Shown here piece by piece: positions 25,270 to 33,377 of a DNA stretch of 47,068 bases. A program made the translations under genes and the position numbers. How positions within the stretch are numbered: position 1 is the first letter of the stretch; each line of letters begins with the position of its first letter. The stretch comes from Bacteroidales bacterium (GTDB lineage: Bacteria; Bacteroidota; Bacteroidia; Bacteroidales; GCA-2748055), in contig JAOZQY010000002.1 of the NCBI GenBank assembly GCA_029931975.1, positions 91,799-138,866 on the forward strand, given 5' to 3'. The notes below the pieces were generated by a model that saw nothing but the letters and a program-made list of their open reading frames with translations, was not told the origin of the DNA and searched no databases.

Positions 25270-26514
25270 ATGAATATCTACAAGAAAATAGGTCTGTTTC
25301 TGACCTCCATTGCACCCGGACTCTTTCTGATCGGCTATAACATCGGAACCGGTAGTATTACCACCATGGCCTCTTCGGGAGCTGCCTACGGACTCACCAT
25401 GATCTGGCCCCTGCTGCTATCCTGCATATTCACCTATTTTCTGATTATGCTATTCGGGCGCTATACCTCCATTACCGGGCTTACCATACTAACCACCTTC
25501 CGAAAGTATTTCGGGGTGGGGATTACTGTCTTTGTATTGATCTCCCTGCTTATCAGCGAGTGGGTCAGCTGCATGGGAGTGATGGGCGTGGTGACCCAGG
25601 TGGTGCAGGAATGGTCGAGGCCCCTGACCAAATCGGGAAATGGCTTCAGTCCCATCATCACCGCTCTGATCTTCGGTGCTCTGCTCTACTATCTCTTCTG
25701 GAACGGTCAGCACAAAGTATTCGAAAAAGTACTTGCGGTTTTTGTGGGCATCATGGGCCTTTCCTTTGTGCTTACCATGTTTATGGTAATTCCCGAACCT
25801 GAGGAGGTGTTGCGCGGACTCGTTCCCCGTATTCCCGGGGACTCCGATGCCATGCTGATTATGGCCGGAATGGTGGGTACCACCATGGGAGCCATCCTCT
25901 ACGTAGTACGCTCGATCCTGGTACAGGAGAAAGGTTGGGAAGCCAGTGACCTGAAAGCCGAGCGACGCGATGCCATCGTTTCGGTCTCCATGATGTTCAT
26001 TCTGAGTGTGGCGGTCATGGCCGCTGCCGCGGGAACCCTGCATCCGGCTGGACTCAAGGTTAATAATGCCATTGATATGGTAAAGCTGATGGAACCCCTG
26101 GCGGGACGTTTTGCCATCTCCATTTTTGTGGGAGGTATTGTGGCAGCCGGACTCTCCTCACTGTTCCCCATTGTATTACTGGCCCCCTGGCTCTTTGCCG
26201 ATTTTAGTAACAAACCCCGCAACATGAAATCCACCAGCAGTCGCCTGCTGGTACTCTTCGGGGTGTTGCTGGGACTGGTAGTTCCTGTTTTCGGGGGCAG
26301 ACCGGTAATGGTGATGATTATGTCCCAGGCCATGGCAGCCATCGTGACCCCGCTGGTACTGACGCTGATGCTCTATATCTATAATAAGAAATCGATTATG
26401 GGGGAGATGCGGCTGGGGCTTATCTCAAATATCTCCTTTGCTCTGGTGCTGCTCTTTACCATTGCCATGGCAGTGGCCGGACTCATAGGGATTGCGGGAC
26501 AGTTTAGTGGATAG
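25270..26514 (+). CDS. Nramp-like (SLC11-related) membrane transporter without canonical metal-site motifs
   Basis: 414 residues with about eleven membrane helices. The fold-type signature is clear: TM1 region LTSIAPGLFLIGYNIGTGSI and TM6 region AGMVGTTMGAILYVVRSILV align with the Nramp helix 1 and helix 6. In metal-carrying Nramp proteins these hold DPGN and (A/M)PH; here they read NIGT (residues 24-27) and GTTMGA (203-208), so the aspartate, asparagine and methionine that bind the metal ion are absent. It lies inside a pectin-type operon between GH28 and a sugar-isomerase-like gene, and relatives of this kind are found in carbohydrate loci. A sugar or sugar-acid substrate, or a different ion, is more likely than Mn or Fe; this is inference only. 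Confidence 0.8.
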   Translation: MNIYKKIGLFLTSIAPGLFLIGYNIGTGSITTMASSGAAYGLTMIWPLLLSCIFTYFLIMLFGRYTSITGLTILTTFRKYFGVGITVFVLISLLISEWVSCMGVMGVVTQVVQEWSRPLTKSGNGFSPIITALIFGALLYYLFWNGQHKVFEKVLAVFVGIMGLSFVLTMFMVIPEPEEVLRGLVPRIPGDSDAMLIMAGMVGTTMGAILYVVRSILVQEKGWEASDLKAERRDAIVSVSMMFILSVAVMAAAAGTLHPAGLKVNNAIDMVKLMEPLAGRFAISIFVGGIVAAGLSSLFPIVLLAPWLFADFSNKPRNMKSTSSRLLVLFGVLLGLVVPVFGGRPVMVMIMSQAMAAIVTPLVLTLMLYIYNKKSIMGEMRLGLISNISFALVLLFTIAMAVAGLIGIAGQFSG

Positions 26515-26580
26515 GAAATAGTGCATAGGGAACCGTAGTTCATGAGGCGATAGCCGAGTAAATTCTAAAAAGTGAGAGAG

Positions 26581-27501
26581 ATGGAACGTTTTCATATAGA
26601 TATTGTAGCCAGCTACCTCTATACGATTACCAAGCATGGTTATCCGCCCGTGGCGGGGGATTCGCCGAAACACCTGGATGAGTTCAGCAAGCTGGGATTT
26701 AAAAGTATTGAACTGGAGGGAATCCGGGAAGAGCACCTCCAGGGCATGTACCAGCAGTGGCAAACCTTAAAAAGCAGGGTTGATGCCCTTGATTTGGAGG
26801 TGCCTGTATTTTGTATTGTGTTGCCCGGACTCTGTGCGCCCGGGGCGGCAGAGCGGGAGCTTAACCTGGAGCGTTTTCAGAAGGGTTGCGAGGTGGCCCA
26901 TGCCCTTGGGTCAAAGGTGGTGCTGGATAATGCTCCGCTGCCTCCCTGGCAGTTCCCCGGAGATATTCCCATCACCCGTCACTATGACGAAGATGTACTG
27001 GCTGCTGCCACGATCCCGGCCGATCTGAAATGGGAAACTTACTGGGAGGGGCTCACCGAGACCTTCCGTCAGGCCTGTGATATCGCGGCAGCCCATCATC
27101 TAAGCTATCACCTGCACCCCTGCTACGGTGCCCTGGTGAACTCCACCGATGCCTACCTGCTCTTTGCAGAGGCGGTGAAGCGCGACAACCTGAAATTTAA
27201 CCTCGATACAGCTAACCAGTATTATATGAAAGATAACCTCTTTCTCTCTCTGCTGCGACTGAAGGAGCAGATTGACTATATCCATATCTCCGACAATCGG
27301 GGATCGAAGGTGGAGCACCTGGCCGTGGGACAGGGGAACATTCATTGGGAACCTTTCTTTGAGATGCTGGATCGCATTGACTACAAGGGAATGTTTGGGA
27401 TTGATGTGGGTGGTGATGAATCGGATGTAAGTGACCTGGACGGGGCCTACAGGGATGCTGCCACCTGGATAGAGGATCAATGGTTTAATAAGAGAAACTG
27501 A
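26581..27501 (+). CDS. Sugar phosphate isomerase/epimerase-like TIM-barrel protein
   Basis: About 306 residues from the ATG at 26581 (a GTG at 26572 is the alternative start). No signal peptide, so cytoplasmic. The AP-endonuclease-2/xylose-isomerase barrel is visible: 'GFKSIELEGIREEHL' strand 2 with the first metal glutamate, 'VPVFCIVLPGLCAP', 'GSKVVLDNAPLPP', 'HLSYHLHPCYG', LKFNLDTANQYYMKD, 'IDYIHISDNRGSKVEH' with the metal-binding DxxG/H region, and 'GMFGIDVGGDES'. Likely isomerises or epimerises a sugar or sugar acid released by the operon's glycosidases. Its stop codon overlaps the next gene's start (TGATG), so the two are translationally coupled. Confidence 0.8.
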   Translation: MERFHIDIVASYLYTITKHGYPPVAGDSPKHLDEFSKLGFKSIELEGIREEHLQGMYQQWQTLKSRVDALDLEVPVFCIVLPGLCAPGAAERELNLERFQKGCEVAHALGSKVVLDNAPLPPWQFPGDIPITRHYDEDVLAAATIPADLKWETYWEGLTETFRQACDIAAAHHLSYHLHPCYGALVNSTDAYLLFAEAVKRDNLKFNLDTANQYYMKDNLFLSLLRLKEQIDYIHISDNRGSKVEHLAVGQGNIHWEPFFEMLDRIDYKGMFGIDVGGDESDVSDLDGAYRDAATWIEDQWFNKRN

Positions 27502-30248
27502 TGCGAAAAACACTCATCATCGCCCTGTTGCTGGTACTGAGCATGCCACTCCGGGCCACCGATTTTCCGGTGAGTTCTTATGGAGTGGTGGGTTATGGAG
27601 TGACTCTGAATACAGCATCCATCCAACAGGCCATTGATGCCTGCAGTGCTGCGGGAGGTGGACGAGTGGTGATTGATGGGCGTACTTTCCTTTCTGGCAC
27701 CCTGGCAATCTGGATCACAGGGAGTACCTTTTGCCTGAACGGACAGGAGCGTGTTACCGTGGTACCCTACCCACAGGAGCTAAGTTCATCGGACGGGGAC
27801 TATGTGCCTGTAGGCGAGACCCTCACTTTACGTATTTCGGGTATGGAAGGCGCCACGCTTGCCATTATGGAAAAGCAGCTCCGGGAGGCTTACCAGGAAC
27901 GCTACTCTTTGCAGCTGATCACCGCCAAGGAGGGTAAAGCGGATATATGGATCGGGATCCCTTCGGAAGACGGAGAGCTGATGGAGCTGGCACAAAAAAA
28001 GGGCATGGTACCGGGAGAAGAGCTTGGCCGGGAAGGCTACCTGCTGAAGATTGAAAAGAAGCGCATCTATATCACGGCCAATGCTCCGGCCGGCGCTTTC
28101 TACGGTGTGCAATCGCTTCGGCAATTGCTTCGTGGAAATCCCGAACCATTTAAGGTGCCTGTGCTTGACATTCGTGACTGGCCATCCATGGCCTTTCGTT
28201 GTGTGATGGATGATATAAGCCGGGGACCCATTCCTGACAATGAGTTCCTGAAGAAGCAGATCCGCAGGTATGCGGAGATGAAGATCAACAACATGTCCTT
28301 CTATATCGAGCATGTGGTGGAGACCGGGAAATATCCTGATATGGCACCGGCCGAAGGAGGGATATCCATCCAGGAGTTCAAGGAGCTTTCCGCCTATGCA
28401 GCTAATTACCAGATGGAACTGGTGGGCAATTTCCAGAGTCTGGGCCACTATAGCAAGATTCTTAGTCTGCCCCAGTTCAGGCACCTGGGTGCCACCGAGC
28501 GCATGCTCGATCCCCTGAATCCTGAAGCCATCGATTTCCTGGGAGATATCTACAGGGAGATGGCGCCCGCCTTCAGCTCGAAATACTTTACACCCAACCT
28601 GGATGAGGCCTGGGACCTAAGCCGTGGTGGACTCACCGGGGCTGCAGGGAAACTGGGTCCGGCACGTATCTATGCCGATCATGTAATCAAGGTGGACTCC
28701 ATGCTATCGGCCCTGGGGAAAAGGACCATCGTTTGGGGCGATATAGTACTGGAGCATCCCGAGGTGCTGCAGATGATCCCCGGGCACATCATCATGGGCG
28801 CCTGGAATTACAGTCCATCCGAATCCTTTGCCGAATACATCGATCCCATTGTGGAAGCGGGGTTTGATTTTGTCATTGCACCAGGGGTGCTGAATTCGGG
28901 GCGACTGATCCCCGATTTCAGGATGACTACCACCAACATCCGGAACTTTATTAACGAGGGTTTTGAAAAAGGAGCCCTTGGGGTCTATTTTACCGCCTGG
29001 GACGATGGCGGATTGCATCTTTTTTCGCACGACTGGTACGGGGTGGCTTACAATGCCGAGCAGAGCTGGAGGCCCAACCGCGATCCGCTGGAGGACTTCG
29101 ATCAGCGTTTTAGCAAGGGCATCTATGGGGATCAGAAGAACCTGATACCAGAGGCGCTGCATACCCTGAACCATCTGACCGACCTGGGACCTACCTTCGA
29201 GATGAACTCCAATGTCTTTTACAAAAGCCTGGTTCCCGAACGGGGTAGCAAGCTTACCTTCGATGCAGCCGCATGGCCCGAAGTGAAGCAATGGGCCGGG
29301 GCTTCGGGAGCAATCCTGAATGGAAAGGGGACCAACAGATACAACAGCGATCTGGATTTTATCCGCTATACCATCAGACAATATGCCTTTATGGCCGACA
29401 GCCGCAGGGAGTTGCTTGAAGCCGCCGCAGCCTATAATCGTGCCTGTGTCCTGCAGCGCCATGACCATCCGGGTACCCTGAAAGAACTCCGTAAAGCACG
29501 TGCAATCAGCAGTGAGCTTAAGCAGCGAATGGATCAACTGGCAGCGGGTTTCCTGGTTCTGTGGGACAAGGAAAACCGACTATACTGGCGAGATCATGCG
29601 GCACTGGATTTTGGAAAGCACCAGGATGCCTTTACCAATCAGCTGGAGCTGCTGGATGCAGCCATCAATGCCTTTGAGGCGGGGGCCTACCTGCCCCCAC
29701 CCACCGAGCTCAGACTGGATATCCGGCGCCAGGAGGGACAATTTTTCCAGTACTGGCTGCTGGCAGGGAGCTTTCATCTCGATAGCTTTGACGAATATCC
29801 ACCTGACTTCCTGACCCCCATGGGGGGAGAGGCCCATGCCAGGCCCTTCCCGGGAAAAACCTTTACCGATACCACCGGCACGGAGCGTATGTGGATGAAA
29901 TACGATTCACCCAAGCTGGGAGAGCTGGATTTCCTGACCATATTTGAGCCCAAAATAACAGCAGTGGCCTATGCCTACTGTACCATTGAGAGTCCGGACA
30001 AAAGGAAAGTGACCGCCTTGCTGGGCAGCAACGACGGAGTCACCGTTTACTGCAACGGCAAGGAAGTGCACCATGTACATGGCAAGCGCAGCCTGATTGC
30101 CGATGAAGATGAAATTCCCCTCTCCCTTGAAGAAGGAAAAAACCATATCATGATCAAGGTAGAACAATGGAAGGGGGGCTGGGGCCTGGCCTTCAGACTG
30201 AAGGATGTGGAAGTACGCAGCCATAAACAGAAATATTACATACAGTAA
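27501..30248 (+). CDS. Chimeric ORF: GH28 N-terminus fused in frame to a complete GH20 beta-N-acetylhexosaminidase-like protein
   Basis: 915 residues. Residues 1-19 are a signal peptide; 20-68 are the opening of a GH28 polygalacturonase (FPVSSYGVVGYGVTLNTASI to GRTFLSGTL). At about residue 69 (near base 27705) the sequence switches to IWITGSTFCLNGQERVTVVP, which looks like the end of another signal peptide plus the start of a GH20 N-terminal domain. The GH20 part is complete: GH20b-type domain (about 84-215), barrel from VLDIRDWPSMAFR, the catalytic D368-E369 pair in FTPNLDEAWDL, then 'AWDDGGLHLFSHDWYG' and a C-terminal beta-sandwich ('CTIESPDKRKVTALLGSNDG'). GH20 enzymes remove terminal beta-GlcNAc or GalNAc through substrate assistance. 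The fusion looks like a deletion joining two genes. Both parts keep one frame, so product is possible. Coupled to the upstream gene by TGATG. Confidence 0.8.
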   Translation: MRKTLIIALLLVLSMPLRATDFPVSSYGVVGYGVTLNTASIQQAIDACSAAGGGRVVIDGRTFLSGTLAIWITGSTFCLNGQERVTVVPYPQELSSSDGDYVPVGETLTLRISGMEGATLAIMEKQLREAYQERYSLQLITAKEGKADIWIGIPSEDGELMELAQKKGMVPGEELGREGYLLKIEKKRIYITANAPAGAFYGVQSLRQLLRGNPEPFKVPVLDIRDWPSMAFRCVMDDISRGPIPDNEFLKKQIRRYAEMKINNMSFYIEHVVETGKYPDMAPAEGGISIQEFKELSAYAANYQMELVGNFQSLGHYSKILSLPQFRHLGATERMLDPLNPEAIDFLGDIYREMAPAFSSKYFTPNLDEAWDLSRGGLTGAAGKLGPARIYADHVIKVDSMLSALGKRTIVWGDIVLEHPEVLQMIPGHIIMGAWNYSPSESFAEYIDPIVEAGFDFVIAPGVLNSGRLIPDFRMTTTNIRNFINEGFEKGALGVYFTAWDDGGLHLFSHDWYGVAYNAEQSWRPNRDPLEDFDQRFSKGIYGDQKNLIPEALHTLNHLTDLGPTFEMNSNVFYKSLVPERGSKLTFDAAAWPEVKQWAGASGAILNGKGTNRYNSDLDFIRYTIRQYAFMADSRRELLEAAAAYNRACVLQRHDHPGTLKELRKARAISSELKQRMDQLAAGFLVLWDKENRLYWRDHAALDFGKHQDAFTNQLELLDAAINAFEAGAYLPPPTELRLDIRRQEGQFFQYWLLAGSFHLDSFDEYPPDFLTPMGGEAHARPFPGKTFTDTTGTERMWMKYDSPKLGELDFLTIFEPKITAVAYAYCTIESPDKRKVTALLGSNDGVTVYCNGKEVHHVHGKRSLIADEDEIPLSLEEGKNHIMIKVEQWKGGWGLAFRLKDVEVRSHKQKYYIQ

Positions 30249-30260
30249 ACATATAAAAGC

Positions 30261-31517
30261 ATGAAAAAAGCCATTCGAACCATCGCCATCCTGGCAATGA
30301 TCCCTGTCCTCACGCTGTGCGCAGAGGATGGGGAAAAGGAGAAAGAGCAGCAGGTGCTGCAGGCTCTGCAGGAGACCGCCGACTATGTGGCGGATGTACT
30401 GATCAACGAGAAGGGTTTCTCCCGCTGCGATTATAATATTCCTGAGGGGAAGTGGTACGACTACGAACCACCCTGGCACACCGGTCAGGCCATCTACGCC
30501 CTGCTGGAAGCGAACCGGATTACCGGCAGCAAGAAGTATCTGGACAAGGCCATTGAAGCTGGAAACTGGTGGCTGACATTGGAGATCAAGGACCATCCGA
30601 AGCTGAAAGGGATGGTTCGCTCTGCCCATGGCGACTATGCCGGGCAGACCATCGTTTTTGCAACCATGTCGGACGGGTCGGCCGGACTCTACAAGCTTTT
30701 TGATGTGACGGGCGACAAGCGCTATGGCGATGTGACAACTGCAGCGGGCGACTGGATGCTCCGGAATATGTGTCTGCTCGATGAAGGTGTCTGCTACGAC
30801 AATGTGGACCCCGAAACGGGCGAGGTAATGACCGAAAACAGTCCCTTCTGGCCCGACAAGGAGAACCAGATCCTCTGGGATGTGGCGCGCCCCAACAACG
30901 AGGGCTCCCTCTTCAAGGATATGTATGAGTATACCGGCAATGAGGAATACAAGGCAGCCTTCATCACCCTTTGCAACAGTCTGGTCGACAAACAGGGTCC
31001 CGAAGGACTCTGGATGCATTTTATGCCCAACGACCTGGAGTCGGGCAGTGTGCATCCCCGCTTTAATCTCTGGTATGCCGAGTCGCTGATTGATGGCTAC
31101 GAGCTTACAGGCGATCGGCGATACCTGGATGCAGCTACTCTTACACTGGAAATTTATACGACGTTCCAGACCGGGAGCGGAACCATTTTCTACCAGAACT
31201 TTGTGGATGGATCGCGCGATCGTAGTTCGATTTGCGGATCGGCGGTGGCCTTTTCAGGCATCCTCTGGCTTCGCTTGCAGGAACATGGAGTGCCGGGCTT
31301 TGAAGAGAACATCGAGCTATCGCTGGACTGGATACTGAAGAACCGTTATGCCTCCGACCATCCCGATCCAAACCTGGCCGGGGCAGTGATCAACACCAGG
31401 CTGCGCCATAAAAAGGGCAAGCTGTGGATCACCCAACGGGATGTGGGAAGCACCTTTGGAGTACGCTTCTTATCGGCCTACTACGATTATAACTACGGAG
31501 AGAAGAGTAAGAAATAG
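30261..31517 (+). CDS. Secreted (alpha/alpha)6-barrel protein of a pectin/uronate locus
   Basis: 418 residues starting with a signal peptide (MKKAIRTIAILAMIPVLTLC, cysteine at 20 could be lipidated although the preceding LTL is only a fair lipobox). The rest is helical with paired aromatic/acidic loops: PPWHTGQAIYALLEANRITG, AGNWWLTLEIKDHPKL, 'VRSAHGDYAGQTIVFATMSDGS', 'VARPNNEGSLFKDMYEYTG', 'VHPRFNLWYAESLIDGYELTG'. This is the (alpha/alpha)6 toroid of unsaturated uronyl hydrolases, PL lyases and similar enzymes. I cannot name the family; the gene order (12 bases after the GH20 chimera) suggests action on glycan fragments. Last gene of the operon, convergent with GH105. Confidence 0.65.
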   Translation: MKKAIRTIAILAMIPVLTLCAEDGEKEKEQQVLQALQETADYVADVLINEKGFSRCDYNIPEGKWYDYEPPWHTGQAIYALLEANRITGSKKYLDKAIEAGNWWLTLEIKDHPKLKGMVRSAHGDYAGQTIVFATMSDGSAGLYKLFDVTGDKRYGDVTTAAGDWMLRNMCLLDEGVCYDNVDPETGEVMTENSPFWPDKENQILWDVARPNNEGSLFKDMYEYTGNEEYKAAFITLCNSLVDKQGPEGLWMHFMPNDLESGSVHPRFNLWYAESLIDGYELTGDRRYLDAATLTLEIYTTFQTGSGTIFYQNFVDGSRDRSSICGSAVAFSGILWLRLQEHGVPGFEENIELSLDWILKNRYASDHPDPNLAGAVINTRLRHKKGKLWITQRDVGSTFGVRFLSAYYDYNYGEKSKK

Positions 31518-31529
31518 AAGGTAGAGACC

Positions 31530-33368
31530 CTACTCCTGGTTTTTCAGCAGGTGAATCTCACAGCCGGCCGTGATCATAGCACCCAGTCCCCTTGGGTCAT
31601 GATCGAAGCGCTTGCGGTTTTCGTAGAAATCCACATCGTCGCCTATGCCGGTGCCCCGGCAGATATCGATGACCGTTCCATCTGCCCTGATCTTGCCCTG
31701 CAGTGCTTCCCAGGCCCGTAAAGCCTTCGGACCATAGCTTTTTGGGAGCCATCCCAGACGTACCCCACGGGCCATCCCCAGAGTGAACATGGCGGTGCAG
31801 GAGCTTTCTTCGAAGGTCTCACTATGGTCCAGCACCTGATGCCACATGCCCGACTCGCCCTGCACTGCTGCCAGGGCCTTCATATGCCTGCGGTAGATCT
31901 TCAGGATCTTCTTGTAGTCGGGGTGTTTTTTGGGCAGCTCCATGAGCGCCTCACTGGTGGCCCATATGATCCAGCCATTGGCACGTCCCCAGCGCACCGG
32001 GGTATTCTCGCCCCGCTCATTGTACCAGCCATGGAAATAGAGTCCGCTCGACTCGTCAAGCAAATAGCTGTTAAACTGTATCACCTGTCGCGCCACCTCA
32101 TCATAAAGTAAGGGATCCTTATAGATCTTTCCCATTCGAAGCAGGAAGGGCACCGACATAAAGAGATCATCGGCCCATACGGTGGCCGGCTCCGGCTCGG
32201 GCCGACTAAAGGTATGGTCGTCCAGTCGCTCCTGCCGGTTCATCACATAATCATAGTTCCGGTCCAGCAGCTCTTTGTATATCTCTGTCTCCGGCTCCAG
32301 CACCTGCAGCTCTGCATAAGGCAGGGCCGGTCCGCCCGAATCATCCAGCATGGTCATCCGGTTAATGCGGTAAAAACTCCCCCGCACGGCATGCAGCTTA
32401 AAATACTGCCAGCGGAACCACTCATCATTCTCCAGCATATTTGCGGCAAATTTCTGTACAAACTCCAGGTAAACCGGGTCGCCCGTGGTCCTGTACAGCG
32501 AAAGAATCGCCAGCATGGTGCCCCCATTTGCATAGTGCCAGTCGGCATAGGAATCGCGGGTATAAGAGTTGCTTTCAGAAATCACCAGTTCGCGTAGCAG
32601 GGGTACTGCTTCATACTCCCAGGGCATTATAGCTCCTTTGTATGTATAGTAATCGCTAAACCCTTCTTCGGGAGGAAGCACCAGCTCCAGGGCTCCAATC
32701 GCACTGGTCGCACCGGTCATACCCGTCCGCCAGGGACCGCTCGTCAGCCAGTAACAATTGGGCATGGCCTCCGATACCGGCAGGGCATTTACATCCGCAG
32801 CCTTTGCATCCAGCTGATCCACCGGAAGCATCAGGAATTCTCCGGGAACCCCGGTTTCCCGTTCACAGCTTACCCACTTGACCAGTAAAGCATTCTCTCC
32901 TGCTTTCCAGTTTACATTAATCACCTGCTGGAACTGATAGCGGTTGTAAGTGTACTCCTTCAGCAATACACGCTCTGAGGATCCTTCAAAAACCTCCTCC
33001 CCATTCAGAAAAACCTTGATATGTCCGGAGAAGGAAAAACCCAGCAATCCCCGGGCTCCGGCATCCGAAATTAATTTCCCGTAAGCGTAGTAGATATCAC
33101 CTTCCGCCGCAGGAGAGCTTCCTTCAAGGGCAAAGCGGGTGATCCCCGCATTGTATGTCAGGGGCACCATCTGGTAATCGAAGGAGGTTTCCCGTACCAC
33201 CTTGTCGGCAATGCGTCGACTTACATCCAGGGGGGAAGGCTTATCCTGCGCCTTCAATCCGGCCGTGAGAAACAGGGCCAGAGTGAATAAAAATAGTTTG
33301 AATAGCGGCAGTGTGAATAGCGGCAGTGTGGATAACGGTAGTTTGGGTTTGAGGGACTCTTTTTTCAT
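31530..33368 (-). CDS. GH105/GH88-type unsaturated uronyl hydrolase, secreted
   Basis: 612 residues. The signal peptide is unusual: after MKKESLKPK comes a five-fold (T/K)L(P/F/A)L(F/S) repeat, then TAGLKAQ. Residues about 50-215 form a beta-sandwich domain ('LLGFSFSGHIKVFLNGEEVF'). The (alpha/alpha)6 catalytic part follows with DSYADWHYANGGTMLAILSL, FRWQYFKLHAVRGSFYRINR, 'TVWADDLFMSVPFLLRMGKI' (the WADD with the catalytic aspartate), GWYNERGENTPVRWGRANGW and 'GIGDDVDFYENRKRFDHDP'. Family members hydrolyse unsaturated galacturonyl or glucuronyl ends left by pectin lyases. Convergent with the preceding operon and likely co-transcribed with the upstream beta-helix gene (9-base gap). Confidence 0.82.
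   Translation of the reverse strand: MKKESLKPKLPLSTLPLFTLPLFKLFLFTLALFLTAGLKAQDKPSPLDVSRRIADKVVRETSFDYQMVPLTYNAGITRFALEGSSPAAEGDIYYAYGKLISDAGARGLLGFSFSGHIKVFLNGEEVFEGSSERVLLKEYTYNRYQFQQVINVNWKAGENALLVKWVSCERETGVPGEFLMLPVDQLDAKAADVNALPVSEAMPNCYWLTSGPWRTGMTGATSAIGALELVLPPEEGFSDYYTYKGAIMPWEYEAVPLLRELVISESNSYTRDSYADWHYANGGTMLAILSLYRTTGDPVYLEFVQKFAANMLENDEWFRWQYFKLHAVRGSFYRINRMTMLDDSGGPALPYAELQVLEPETEIYKELLDRNYDYVMNRQERLDDHTFSRPEPEPATVWADDLFMSVPFLLRMGKIYKDPLLYDEVARQVIQFNSYLLDESSGLYFHGWYNERGENTPVRWGRANGWIIWATSEALMELPKKHPDYKKILKIYRRHMKALAAVQGESGMWHQVLDHSETFEESSCTAMFTLGMARGVRLGWLPKSYGPKALRAWEALQGKIRADGTVIDICRGTGIGDDVDFYENRKRFDHDPRGLGAMITAGCEIHLLKNQE
33285..33345 (-). repeat. 15-base tandem repeats in the GH105 signal peptide
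   Basis: Read on the minus strand, four successive 15-base units, two of them identical (ACACTGCCGCTATTC), encode KLPLS-TLPLF-TLPLF-KLFLF, with a degenerate fifth TLALF. They enlarge the hydrophobic core. Another coding tandem repeat in a signal peptide occurs in the fucosidase gene. Confidence 0.7.
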
Positions 33369-33377
33369 TTTGAAAGG

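Noticed and set aside
29907-31055. Minus-strand frame of 382 codons
   Set aside because: Opposite the end of the GH20 chimera and the alpha/alpha-barrel gene; no family features and it spans two real genes.
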